Shown here: positions 34,003 to 45,394 of the stretch, one piece after another
Numbering within the stretch: position 1 is the first letter of the stretch
How the letters are laid out: each line of letters opens with the position of its first letter
The notes under the pieces: generated by a model
What the model was told of the DNA's origin: nothing
Databases searched by the model: none
Seen by the model: only the letters and a program-made list of their open reading frames with translations
Translations under genes and position numbers: made by a program
Assembly (NCBI RefSeq): GCF_030272615.1
Contig: NC_081412.1
Coordinates: 696,328,083-696,392,082, forward strand
DNA from: Cryptomeria japonica
Taxonomy: Eukaryota > Streptophyta > Pinopsida > Cupressales > Cupressaceae
Direction of reading: 5' to 3'
DNA length: 64,000 nt

Positions 34003-35885
34003 TTAATCATGAGGTGCTCCTACACCACACCTCCTCTATCTCCTCCTCCTAGTGGTGCAGGTGGACCCATAACCCCACCACTAGATGTTTGTCGTTTGTC
34101 TCTCCCTCCTATAGCAGTCATCCTAGAAGCTCTCTTGAAGCTCCTAGTCATTAGCTCTAGAGGAATAGCTATATAGTAAAATTCTCTCCAGTAGGCTATC
34201 TCCTCTCCTTCCCATAGGACATATGCATATCCATCCCATGTGTCCTCAATTGCTCTCCTGCCTGTCCTCAGTGCCTCCTCAGCCTCAGTGTACCTCTGGA
34301 TGGCCTTATCCCTCTCCCTCTGCATCTATGCTAACTATCACCTCAATCGAGTCATGTCTCTCTCAAGATCCTCAATCTCATCAGCCTATCCTATTGAAAT
34401 CTCTCATAGCACTAGCAGCTCATCCTCCTCCTCATCCCCACCCTGAGAACCCTTCTCCTGCCTGGCCTGTCCTTGTGCGTCTTTCCCTGGTACTTATCCC
34501 TCTACCTATCCACCAACCTATAAGACTTGTCCTCCTCTACCCCTCAGTGGTCTCGGTGGCCTCTCTCCCTGTGGATCATGTCTCCCCTCACCCATCTCTC
34601 CATCATCCCTTTTTCCACCCCTGCCCCTCACCACACTCCCTGTTGCTCCTCTCCTCTGCCTCCCTCCACCCCCATCATCATCATCATCATTTGCTACCAC
34701 AGGCTCATCTGGATCTTTCAATCTCAGTACTAGATGTGCTGCAAAATAGGCATCATACTTTGCATCCATACCTGCATCAACCACATCCCTCAGTAGATCC
34801 CATGGCATAGGAACCATCTGCTCAAACTGTGTAACTATAGCATCATAGGACAAAATTGGCCCCAGTGATCCTGCTCCCACACTATCCATGCAAACTCTCT
34901 TGATCCCCGAGGCATCCTCTGTTTCCACCCAAACTGCTCGCAAACCCTGTCAATGAGATGTTTGTCCAGTATATAGGGTGTCCACCTAATCAAGTACCTA
35001 CTCTTAAAAACATATTGAAGCTTTGTAGCGTCCTCCTCCCAATCCTCACAGTCAAGATAGGGTCTCCATATGACACTATCTATATCATCTATAACCTATC
35101 TCCAATAGTGTATCTTCCTAATCTATGGTTGGGAAGTGGTCATACTGTACAAGTGTGCGTAGGACTGTCCATGCCCTCACCCTTTGAAGTGAACTAGTCT
35201 AGTCACTGTAATGTGCTCATATGACCACACCTATAATAAGGTCACCCCACACCCTAACCTAGAGCCATCGAGATACACAAATTGGTGAAGCTCATGATAC
35301 AAATGTCCTAATACACATAGACCCCATGCATACCTCATGTTTTATGTCACCAATGTCTCTAGAGTTATCCCCCATCTAACAACCATACCTCATGTTTCCC
35401 TATCTTGACAAAGGTAACCACTAATCACTCCTCCAACTACTGTCAATAGTTTGCATCTAGTAGCTATCATAAAATTTCAGCTAACATGACCCAATCTCAT
35501 CTCCAGCTCTGGGTCACCAAAGACTCATTTCAGTGCATCCCTGACGCCCTCTCTGTCATACTACACCAGCTCGCTATGGATCAATATCCTCATAATCCTA
35601 TAAACATCCTCTAAAGTGACTGACATCTCACCAGTTTGCAAATGAAATGAATAGGTCTCGGAGTTTCATCTCTCTACTAGAGAAGTCAATAATCCTCTGT
35701 TTGCCCAAATCTCAGGCAGATATAAGATGTGTCTCAATCCCATGCCCTCAAAAACTACTCGCTTCTCAAAGGTCAACTCTTCTTGTAACCTCTGTGTCAT
35801 AGGGAATCTCTCCTGCGACTCAATCTGGGGCAAGTACTGTTGCATCCAAGCAAACCAATCATGTTAGACCTAGTGGTACTTATGT
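34003..35885 (-). pseudogene. Plant mobile domain (PMD) protein, antisense inside Gy1
   Basis: The minus strand from about 35880 reads WFAWMQQYLPQIESQERFP, then FHLQTGEMSVTLEDVYRIM, the hallmark of PMD (aminotransferase-like, PF10536) proteins. After a stop it continues YAWGLCVLGHLYHELHQFV, GCGVTLL, VWSYEHI, VIWRPYL and RWTPYIL. The last open parts are 34943-34518 (Asp-rich, then Gly/Arg-rich basic) and 34325-34020 (coiled coil, Gly-rich end). Many stops and frame changes are present. PMD genes are often captured by transposons; in cellular MAIN/MAIL1 they act in silencing and genome stability. Here it is decayed cargo. Confidence 0.72.
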
Positions 35886-35994
35886 CTATCACATAGTGCT
35901 ACTTCTATCCTAGTGCTTATGTCTATAACATGGAATTTCATTGTAGTGTATATATTCATCACATTGCACTTGATCCTATTTAGAGGCCCTACAT

Positions 35995-36147
35995 GAGTGA
36001 GTCCTCTCAGCAGCTTATCCAATTGGCAACGTATGTTCATCACAGAATTGTCAATTCTAGCCTATCTCTCTAGGGTACCTGCTTGAGTGTATCCTCTCAG
36101 TAGCTTATCCAATTGACAATGTATGTTCAGCACAAAACTATCAATTT
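35995..36147. repeat. 90-bp tandem duplication
   Basis: GAGTG..TCCTCTCAG.AGCTTATCCAATTG begins at 35995 and again at 36085, with about 85% identity by eye over about 60 bp. Confidence 0.7.
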
Positions 36148-36165
36148 GACCCTACTTAGATACAA

Positions 36166-36400
36166 ATGTGTTTTTACAATGTAGACGTGGTTTTTATCAA
36201 CCTAGACGTGCTTGTTTTCCCTAGACGCACCTATACATCACAAACACGCCACTATCCTACACAAACGTGCCTTTGTGACACATATGCATCTTCTACACAT
36301 AGACGTGTCCCTATCAAACCTAGACGCGATTACATTCACAAACGCGACCAAACCTAACCTAGATGCACCTATCCTACCTAGACGTGCCTGACACTGACCT
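36166..36400. repeat. Degenerate CTAGACGTG/CTAGACGC short tandem array
   Basis: About ten irregular copies of a unit of about 22-25 bp centred on TAGACGTG, TAGACGC or AAACGTG. Five exact ACGTG cores start at 36185, 36206, 36265, 36303 and 36382. It lies upstream of the antisense PMD coding part, in its leader or a possible intron. Confidence 0.7.
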
Positions 36401-36506
36401 AGATGCTTTCGTAGTGCAAAACACCGATTTCATGTTTTTTTTTATCTACCCTAAAATTCATTAATGACAGCAATAAATTCAAAACCATTCAAACAGGCTT
36501 TGAGGT

Positions 36507-36680
36507 ACTTACTAGCTCACCCATGTCGTCTGGTCTCTAATATCATCGGACTCGATCGAATCTATGAGCTCTATCTATCGTCATTGACTACTCTAACTTC
36601 TCTAATATCTCTCTCTACACTCTGATCTCTTAGGTGTGTGGATGAAAATGAGGGTGTTTTCCTTGTGGCCCTATTATATA
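36507..36680 (-). promoter_or_regulatory. Possible promoter and first exon of antisense PMD gene
   Basis: Minus strand: TATATAATA at 36680-36672, then a purine-rich leader, then ATGGGTGAGCTA at 36524 followed by GTAAGT (36512-36507), a consensus splice donor. PMD coding sequence resumes at about 35885, so an intron of about 620 bp is possible. All of this is inference from short motifs. Confidence 0.35.
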
Positions 36681-36919
36681 GGCTACTTAACCATAGTCTC
36701 TCATGTTAGCTTTTCTTTCACGTGTCGGTCTCTTCTTCCTGCGTAACCTTGTCACCCTATCTTGTCAGTCCTTTCTAGCCTTTCTTTCTTATTGAGAGAT
36801 TGTCTACAATATTTTCAAATATTTTCATCCAATCTCTCGAAGGGGCATATCATTCCTATCATGGGACAACTTTGTATCAGTTTATCTTATCTTCTTTGAG
36901 CCAACGTGACAAGTTGCAT

Positions 36920-36937
36920 TGTCTCAAAGAGGCAAAA
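36920..36937 (+). promoter_or_regulatory. Polypurine tract of Gy1
   Basis: CTCAAAGAGGCAAAA immediately precedes the 3' LTR start TGTAGACACC, as expected for plus-strand priming. Confidence 0.75.
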
Positions 36938-37458
36938 TGTAGACACCTAAAATTGTCTTGTCTATTTAAATAAACATTTTATTTATTTAATTATTTTATC
37001 CTAAGTCTTCTATTAATTAAAAAATCCTTTATTTATTTAATTCATTCATTAATCCTCTTCTAAGCCTTTCCTCATTTAAATAAATACTTTTATTTATTTA
37101 AATTGTCCTTTTCCTAAATTAAATAAATATTTTATTTATTTAATTATTCCCTTTCCTCTATTAATTAAATAAATCTTTATTTATTTAATTAATTCATTAG
37201 TCTTTTCTACCCATAACACATGTCATTCATCTCTTTATTCTTCTCTTACCTACCCCCTTTATCATTTATTTATTTCCTCTACCTACCCTTTAATCCTATC
37301 GGAACATTTATCCTCTTCACCTTTTAATCTTCTCCCTCCATTTCCTAAAGTGTCTTCTATATAAGAGGATACTCTCCTTCATTATCAACCCTAATGATTG
37401 CATCAATCAAGCCGCCTTGTGATCAAACTATCAACCACAATCCATTCTTTGTTGAGCT
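36938..37458 (+). repeat. Gy1 3' LTR, first part
   Basis: Matches 5' LTR 22994 onward. Cut at 37458 by Co2; 37454-37458 (gagct) is the Co2 TSD. Confidence 0.9.
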
Positions 37459-38823
37459 TGATGGTATGATGAAAGAATAAGTATCTGGTCAACTACTCAA
37501 AGGGGGGGTGAATCAGTAGATAGAAAAAATGATACAAACTTCACCAATATCAAAAATCAATCTCTCAAAGTAAACTTAGAATACTAACTCTATCAAGATA
37601 AAAACTCATAGGATAAACCGGTTGACTATTACAACAAATTAGCAGTAAACAACTTCTTCATATCTCAATGCTTCTAGTTATCATGACTTATCAAAAATAG
37701 TTAAATAGTTAAGTAAATCAACCATGAAAACATAACCACAAAAACATTCACCACCTGACACAAATATTTTTGACATGGAAACCAAAATAGGTAAAAACCA
37801 CTGTGAGATGAGACTCACAAGATAACTATCTGAACTCTTCTGAAGTTTGTCATGTTAGGAGCCTAGCCTATTAAAGCTTTACAAAAAGTCTTGTTAAGAA
37901 CTGATCCTATTAGGAATTGCCCGGTTAAGAGATTGACTACAAATGCCTTATTAGAAGTAATACCCTGTAAGGAGTAACCTCAGTAGAGGATTTGAAAATC
38001 CAATCTAATGGACCACCTTGTTAGAGGATTTCAATACCACCAAGCTTGTTACAACTTACCCGGTTAGGGGATTTCAATTCTATTGTAATTGTTAGAAAAC
38101 AACAGGAGTTTGTTGATCTGTCTGAATAGCACTACACTTGCTTGATCAAATCCATTTCATGCTCCTATCTGCCTTTACTCAAACTATAGATACATCATCC
38201 AGTTCAGCAGCCACACACTCAACTGAACTATGTATATCTCTTTGCCAAGTCATTAAACTAAACAACTTCATCGACCTTAAATACAAATCAATCAGGTCGG
38301 TAACACAACAAAAACCTAATTCTCGTAGAGATTACAAACAAATCGGTTCAAGTATGACCATTGGATTACATAGCAATCTCTACACATCAATCAAGAAAAC
38401 CTTGATCGCTCCTTGATCATCGCTTCATCGAACTTAGTAGCTCATCACGCGCTTTGCATTAGATGCAATACATTTGCTCATTCCCTAGACAAAAACCGTT
38501 ACAACAACTCACCAAAATCTCTTTGAATTGTCTTCATACAATAATCATGTGTGTCATAATCATTACAGCTCATCATTAGATCATAAACCAATATAACCAA
38601 TTCACCAAACTTAATCGGTTAGGGTTTATCAAAAAACAATAGGTAGGGTTTACCGTTTACATCAATAGATAAGGTTTACATCAGTTACCAGTTCACTCCA
38701 CAAATTCTTCCTACCAGTTACAGTAACAATATTAAAACAATATCAATAATATCATTACCGATTTAATTGACATCAATGACAACATAACATATCATTAATG
38801 CAATCTTCATGCAAATGCCAACA
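37459..38823 (-). repeat. 3' LTR of Co2
   Basis: 1365 bp. Starts TGTTGGCATTTGC at 38823 and ends CATACCATCA at 37459 on the minus strand; GATTCACCCCCCC box near 37505. Highly similar to 52137-53470. Confidence 0.92.
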
Positions 38824-39033
38824 ATCTCCCCCTTTGGCATTGATGGCAATACAAATATCAATACCATTGATTGTTGTGTGATTGTGAACAGGAATTCTAG
38901 TTTACATTACCAAGTATTCACCATGCTCTCCATGTCTTCAGCTTGTCGTTGGCTCTCCTTCCCATAATCGCATAATTTTTCTCCCCCTTTGACAGCAATG
39001 CCAAATACATGTAATATCAAATTTCACTATGCA
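38824..39033 (-). promoter_or_regulatory. Purine tracts of Co2
   Basis: Coding strand has ATGCCAAAGGGGGAGAT touching the LTR start at 38823, and a second tract GCTGTCAAAGGGGGAG at about 38980-38996. Confidence 0.75.
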
Positions 39034-39038
39034 TCATC

Positions 39039-40197
39039 TGATGAATACTAAGAGGGGGGGTGAATTAGTATGCTTAACAATCTAACCAGACTCTTAAACA
39101 ATTTTATTGTAGACCGGTGTAGCAATTTAAACAATAAATCGGTTAAAACACAAACAAGCCAAATAGCAAATAAAGCATTTACCCACAGAAGCACAATCAC
39201 CATAACACAAGAAGTATTGACATGGACACCCAAATGGGAAAAACCACGGTGAGTAAAACTCACAAGTCAACTATCTGCAGAATAGTAACCAGACCGGTTA
39301 AGGTTGGACTGGTTAAGGTCTTACAACGTTCTTCACCAGAACATATCCTGTTAGGCATCCAGATCTCTGTTAGGAGATAAGTCATGTTAAAGACTACCCT
39401 ATTAAAGGATTTCAGATCCACAACTATGAACCACCTTGTTAGAGGATTTACAATAGGCTTGGTTGGGCCTACCCAATTAAGGGTTTCAGACTTGTCGAAG
39501 ATATTAGTAATCAACAAGTGAATGATCTAGAAGATAGCACAAAATGCTTGATTAGATCCTTGACAGTTCTCCGTTAATTCATTACAGCATTACTTCAGTC
39601 TTCTATATTTTGCACTCACAAGCTCTATAGTGAGATACCTATTTTGCACAAACCTAATCTTTTTTCTCCAACACTCACACATATCAACAACTCTTTAAAC
39701 CCTAGACATGATGTCCTCATATAGGAACTTAATTTCATGTCGATCCAATAAGATTAGACTACAATTTCCTAGGTACAGTGCATCTAGACACATTTGGTAA
39801 CATGGCACACAAACACCGCCAAAGTGTCGATGGATGATTACTCATCACACTTACAATCATACTTGTTTAACACAATATACCAATTACCGGTTAACAAATG
39901 AAGACTAGAAAACTGGAACATAGTGTTCCAATCAAAAAGATTAACTGTCGCTCGGGGTCTTCGTTCCGCTTGAGGTCTGCATACCACTTGGGGTCTTCAT
40001 ACTGCTTGGGATCTTCAGTCATGCTATGACTAGTAATCATCTTCTGCAAACACTGATAACCTTTGACAAACAAATACTATACATATAATGACATACAATA
40101 CCGGTTGGAACAACTATCGGTTGAGAATAACTCATGCATCAAATAAGTGTGTGTCCATCAATGACAATCACAACTAAACATCATCAAAATACCAACA
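39039..40197 (-). repeat. 3' LTR of NA-C
   Basis: 1159 bp. Starts TGTTGGTATTTTGATG at 40197 and ends TAGTATTCATCA at 39039 (minus strand). AATTCACCCCCCCTCTTAG box near 39060; TGGTTTTTCCCATTTGGG box near 39240. Confidence 0.9.
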
Positions 40198-40440
40198 ATC
40201 TCCCCCTTTGGCATTGATGGCAACACTTAAGAAAATTTTGACATCTAAGTGCTTACAAAACAAAAACAAATGCCATAATCAAAATTACTCCCCCTAAGCA
40301 TATACACTACTCCCTTTGCAAAAATTGCAAGTATGTGCATGAAATTTTCAATACTACTCCCCATAAAAAATTTATACTACTCCCCCTTTTCCAACAATGA
40401 AAAAGTAATGCAAAATATTCCCCTTTTTGCATAATATAAA
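40198..40440 (-). promoter_or_regulatory. Tandem purine tracts of NA-C
   Basis: On the coding strand, ATGCCAAAGGGGGAGAT abuts the LTR. Further GGGGAG/GGGGA tracts lie near 40287, 40356, 40380 and 40420, making five within 230 bp. Confidence 0.7.
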
Positions 40441-40454
40441 AATAGAGTATATGT

Positions 40455-42612
40455 TCATGACAATAGAGAGTAAAACTTCTCAGAAAAAGATTTAAAGTTT
40501 TGCATAAAATTCTTCATGTTTGAAGACCATGAATCAAGAAGTGAGGCAGCAATTTCACTCTCAGTCTTCATCTGGAAGGCTAATTCTTCCATTGCATCAA
40601 TAGTGCTCATCTCCTGTGTGACAGTAATAGACTCCAAGTTTAGGAAGTACTTCTAAAGAACTTGCAATTTTGGCAATAGAAGCAACTGGAGCTCCTACAG
40701 ATCTCGAGTCTGATTGTAGATCTCTAAGTCAAACTTTGCAATCTGATGCTGGTGAGTATTAACAGTCTGTCCATATACTATGAACAGATCATAGGGCAAT
40801 TTGAAGCTGTTGATATACTTTTGTAACTTTGATTGGAGTTGACTCTTTTGTTTCAGAGAATCTTCACAAAATAGGTGAGGTTGGCAGATTTTGCTCAACA
40901 GTAGGTTACCTTCAGCCATAGCTGAACTTATATCATCCTTTTGCTTAAGAAGCATTGCTCTATCTTCATCCATTTTCTTGACTAATGAAACTTTTAAAGC
41001 TTTTTCATGCTTCTTCTCTACAGAAATCTGGGCAGCATCTTCTAAAGATTACACTTGATCATCTAGTACTGTGCAAAGAAGTTTTAGCTTAGCCAGCGAG
41101 GAATCGGTACTGGGAAGGTTAGTAATGGGGATTAGATTGGAAAGAGTGTCAATAGAAAACTAAATGACATCTTGTTCTTTATTTTTCCTCCATTCTTCCA
41201 ATCTGACCTGTGCTAGTTGAATGCTCCTTAGTAGCTCGCTTTCATCAACTAAATGAGTCAGACAGGCAAGAGTCAAATCGGTGGGACTAGTGGGATCAAC
41301 TTGCTTGGCTTGATCTCTGGTTGCCTTAGGAGTTTTTCCTCCTTCCTTGCCCTTAATCTCCTCTTGTATTTTCTTCTCCTCTTCTTCTTTTTCTTTCTTC
41401 CGCTCTTCTTCCCTCTTTTTCTCCTCTTCCTTTTTCTTCTCTGCTTCCTCCTTCTTTTTCTCTTCTTCCTTCATCTTCTATTATTCCTTCCTCTTCCTCT
41501 CTGCTTCCTTCTCTACTCTCTCTTTCTCTTGTCTCACTTTTTCCACTTTCTCTTTCTCTAGTTTTTCTTTCTCCGCTTTCTCTTTTTCTTGTTTATCTTT
41601 TTTCACTTTCTCATCCTCATCTTTCTCTATTCTCTCCTTTTCAAATTTCTCCTTATCTAGAGTGGTATCCTCAATATCTAGTGCATCAACATCAATGGGG
41701 TCATTTTGTTCTGTTATTCTTTCACCCAGACTATCAAAGGTTTCATCCGGTTAGGCTGTGGATAGGTCAGATTCTTGCTCAGCCTATCGATTAGCTTCAA
41801 ATACTTTTTGCAATTTGACAGCAGCTTTAACCTGTAGATGGGTGTCTTTTTCGACTTTAGAAGTTTTGCCTCCGAGTAGCTAAAGTCTTCTTCTTCACAT
41901 GAAGAAGATGCCTTTGTACTTGTCAATAATCTCAAACAATTCTGAATTGAGGCATCTGGAAAATATTGAGCAAAAACTTTCTCCCTAATGTCTTGTTCCT
42001 TTTCAATGGCAATGTGTCATTTATTGTCCAAAGAATCATTCAAAGATTTAGAAGTAACTGAGTTAATATCAGTATGTGACCGGTCATTAATACATAAATA
42101 TTTAATAAGTTCTTGTTCAACATCCTCCTTTTCATTATCATTGAAATCATCAAAATATTATTTTAAATCATCAAGAACTTTCCTTCTAATATTCTTTATG
42201 GTCCTTTGACAATGTGTCATAGGATTGTAAGAGGAAATATTTATATTTATCAGTGCAGAGGTTGTTGGTACATTACCCGTTGACTTCCTCTTATTGCTTG
42301 ATTGCCTTGTCTTCTTCATTTCTACCTCTAGTTCAGTGCCTTATAAATCCGGTGAGTTATTCCTAGTTTTCCTCTTCCTTTCAAATACCTTTGGTAGAAT
42401 AGCCTCCAGTTTCTTTTTAGCCGGTGACCTCTTGGTCACTTTAGGACTGGCAATAGATGTAAACAGTGCTGATGTCGATGGTATTGGTTTACTCTTTTTC
42501 TGCTTCGGTACCCCAATAGGTTTGATCCTCTCAGAGTAAGTATCGGTCCTCTTCTTCTTGGGATCCAATGGTGAAGCAAGTAGGGTAGAGGCATACCCTG
42601 CCAGTATATCAT
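40455..42612 (-). pseudogene. ORF2 of NA-C, C-terminal part
   Basis: Continues ORF2 after the 42613-43901 insert (ILAGYASTLLASPLDPKKK). It has a basic region with KQKKSKPIP and VFERKRKTRN, then acidic/helical segments, then a very long Lys/Glu run (about 41680-41340) built of KEK/EEKKKEE units. Next come TDLTLACLTHLVDESELL and C-terminal coiled coils (40973-40695 and 40637-40455). Several stops and frame changes break it. It corresponds to the basic middle and coiled-coil C-terminus of NA-B ORF2. Function unknown. Confidence 0.6.
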
Positions 42613-43901
42613 TGGTGTAGGAGCACCTAGCCCTAGCCCAAATTTACACCAGGAGGTTAAATATCATGCCATGAATCATTTCACTCATATTTGAGTTTAT
42701 ATGCTCATTTTAATGTATTTTGAGTCATTTTGTGAAGCATTGTAAGATATTTGCTCAAGATGTGTATTTGAGTCCTAATATGGTCTAGGAGGTCACATTG
42801 TGCAAATATACCAATGGAAGGTTAAATAGGATGTAAAAGTTTTTTTTGAGTCCATCTAAATGTATTTCAAGTGCACACACAAATATTAGGGGTCATATTT
42901 ATCAAAATGTCAAAATTGTCAATTAAGTCAAAAATATTGTCAAGCACAAATTGCATTATAAAGTTGCAAACCAAGAATGTAATTGGTCTTGGGTAGTTGT
43001 AACTTCCATATGGATGTTTGTAGGTTATAAAAACCATCATTTGGTCGAATCCAATGGGTGTGTGTAAGATTGGAAGAAGGAAATGAATAACATTTGAAGT
43101 TTTTACACACTCCACATTGTTTTCTGGGTATAGCAATCTGATCAATCACATTTTTATTTATGAAAAATCATTTGTATCCATTGGAAATGTATTAGATATG
43201 ATAATGGCATGAGTTAAATTTTTTTTCCCTTTGGTTTCATTCAATTTCAACCATTTTGAAGCAAGTTATGCAAGATTTGGTGAAAACTATCAAAAAACCC
43301 TCCAAATTGGGGTTTGTGGAGAGTTTCACTAAAATCTTTTGATTTCACCATTAAAAATTTTTGTAAATTTGGTGTTTTATAGAGGTTTGAATTATATTTC
43401 AAATGAATTCAGTTTCAATATGATTGGTTAAGTATCCTATGAGATATTTGATGCCCTAGGCGGACTGGGAATGAAGAATTCTTGTTTTTTTTGTAACAGT
43501 CAAAATGGTCTCGGTGCAGAGAGCATAACTCTTAAATCCACCGTTGGATTGTTCTAAAATTTTAATATGGTTTTAGAAACCTAGTTGTCTAAAAACTCAC
43601 TAAAGAGAGCTTCAAAATATAGTCAGGTTGGAAAGTTATTAATAATTGAGTACGAGTATATCAGATTGTCATTAATTGGGACAGCAAAATGCATTGTTTG
43701 GGTCTTGAATAATGTTTAAAGGGTTATAAATGATATGAAAGATTTGATATTGGATTGGTTGGTTGATATTAATCTTGTTGTATGCCTCAAAAATATCAAG
43801 GTTGAATATTGATGATTATTTTGGGTCATTGAGCACCTTAGGATTGGGACTCCGTGGTTGATTTGGGGTTCTTGGTTGGTTTTTCATGATGCTCTGCATC
43901 A
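42613..43901. mobile_element. 1.29-kb insert in NA-C ORF2, solo LTR or small DNA transposon
   Basis: TG...CA-bounded segment flanked by the perfect 5-bp TSD atcat (42608-42612 and 43902-43906); ORF2 is in phase across the site without it. The ends form an imperfect inverted repeat, TGGTGTAGGAGCACC against TGATGCAGAGCATCA (11 of 15 match). No protein features. A solo LTR fits the TSD length and TG/CA ends, while the inverted repeat is longer than usual for an LTR. Confidence 0.7.
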
Positions 43902-44933
43902 ATCATTTACCACTTCATAGCCCATAGGTTCAACTTCATCTTCTCTGGGCTCAACCGCTTGCATTATGCAATGATTTGTTTTGATTGTAAAATATATGTC
44001 ATCTTCATATTTTTTAACAAGATCACCAGATATTCTCATTCTCTAGTTCATCTTTAGTTTGAACTCATCAAAATATTTGTTCATAGTCTCCTGATACACA
44101 GATCCCATAGCTTGCAGACTCTCCTTTATTTGTCTCAAAACCAGTAGGTCACTTGACCATTGAACATCACCAACTCCAGGAAAATATCCTTGAAAATAGA
44201 AAAATAAACCGACAAGTAGTTGTCCGAACTTAAACCTCAGTGATTTGTCCACTTTGATGCACTTCAGATTTTCCATTAGTTGTTTTTGCATGCAGGTGCA
44301 TAAGTCACACTTTGCATTCTCCTTGATCATCCTATAAGCGGCATGCACCGCAGCTGTAGGAACAGAATTCATTCTGCTAGCATAGAATACTCTATACCTG
44401 ATTACCATGCGCGTGCATACTTCACCAAGTCATCTTTAATGGTGTTAACATTCATTGCCCATTGGTCGCTTACAGAACCGGTGAGCTCTATCACTTTGGT
44501 TTTGGTGATCTTCCAAAGAACAGGGACTTCCCTAGCATTGCAGAAACTAGTCACGACATGAATTGCCTCCAGTGTAATATCATGGGTTCACTCAAGGTAC
44601 ATCTTATCACCATGAACCCTATTAAGGATAATCGTAATATGTTCTTCTATAAATTCCTCGAGAAAATATACTGCATTATGTAATTTCTCCTTCTTGATTA
44701 TGATGTATTCAAGTTTAATCTTCTTATCATCTCCACAGAACAGACTCGGCTGGGAGTGAATCACTAGAGACCCTAGGTCTTCTAGTTTGCAATCAATATA
44801 TCCTGAAACATCACCTTTGACAATTACTTCGGCAGGAATTTGAGTAGGGCGTTATACTTCATCTTCTTTTTAAGAAACTTGGGTGATTCCTCTGGTTCTA
44901 TAGAACTAGAAGGGATTTTAGATGCAGAAGCCA
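43902..44933 (-). pseudogene. ORF2 of NA-C, N-terminal domain
   Basis: ATG at 44933 (MASASKIPSSS). After a frameshift near 44830 it gives VHGDKMYLE, KVIELTGSVSDQWAMNV, then 44408-44043 with YRVFYASRMNSVPTAAVHAA and RFKFGQLLVGLFFYFQGYFP, matching the NA-B domain (LTGVESD, GYCFFQSARENSVPCAA, KFGSLLVCMFFYFEKFFP). A stop at 44043 precedes KYEDDIYFTI and VEPMGYEVVN at the insert junction. Several frameshifts occur. Independent retention in NA-A, NA-B and NA-C indicates the domain was useful to the elements. Confidence 0.68.
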
Positions 44934-45394
44934 TATCTAGAAGATTCCAAATGACAAGAATGTTCCAACGAGAAATACCTTCACACTCTGAACTAGGGTT
45001 TTTCGATGTCGAGTGCAACACACTTCTTTCATAGGATTGTTTACCACTTTGACTTCCACACGGATAGCTTGAAGTGGCTGCAAAATCTTGTGCAAGATTC
45101 CTTTTTGAATTCTTTCAAATGCAAGATGAATCACTCTGGTTGCGCTACTCAAACTAGAAAAATTATTCTCTAAAAATAGGTAAGTAAAAATGACAACAAA
45201 AGTCACTTTTAAACATGCTCCCACCTACCATAATAAATGCATCACCATTAGGGCTCAAACCCTAATTTTACCTTTCACCACTTCATTTTTTTTGTTAGTT
45301 GACAGGTAACAAATACCGATAAAGGCACTCTACCGATATACTCTAGGGGTTTGAAACATTGTTACCAATATGTTCCCCCTAAGCTTTTCGAAGC
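44934..45394. other. Spacer between Gag-like ORF and ORF2 of NA-C
   Basis: About 460 bp, no supported gene. Same position as the NA-A and NA-B spacers; contains ACCGATA motifs near 45316 and 45332. Confidence 0.4.

Noticed and set aside
34223-34810. 195-residue plus-strand frame rich in Pro/His/Ser
   Set aside because: Antisense shadow of the PMD gene's Gly/Arg- and Asp-rich region; PMD motifs are on the minus strand.
41253-41754. Plus-strand open frames rich in Ser/Phe/Leu
   Set aside because: They are the reverse complement of the Lys/Glu repeat in NA-C ORF2 and look like membrane proteins only because of that bias.
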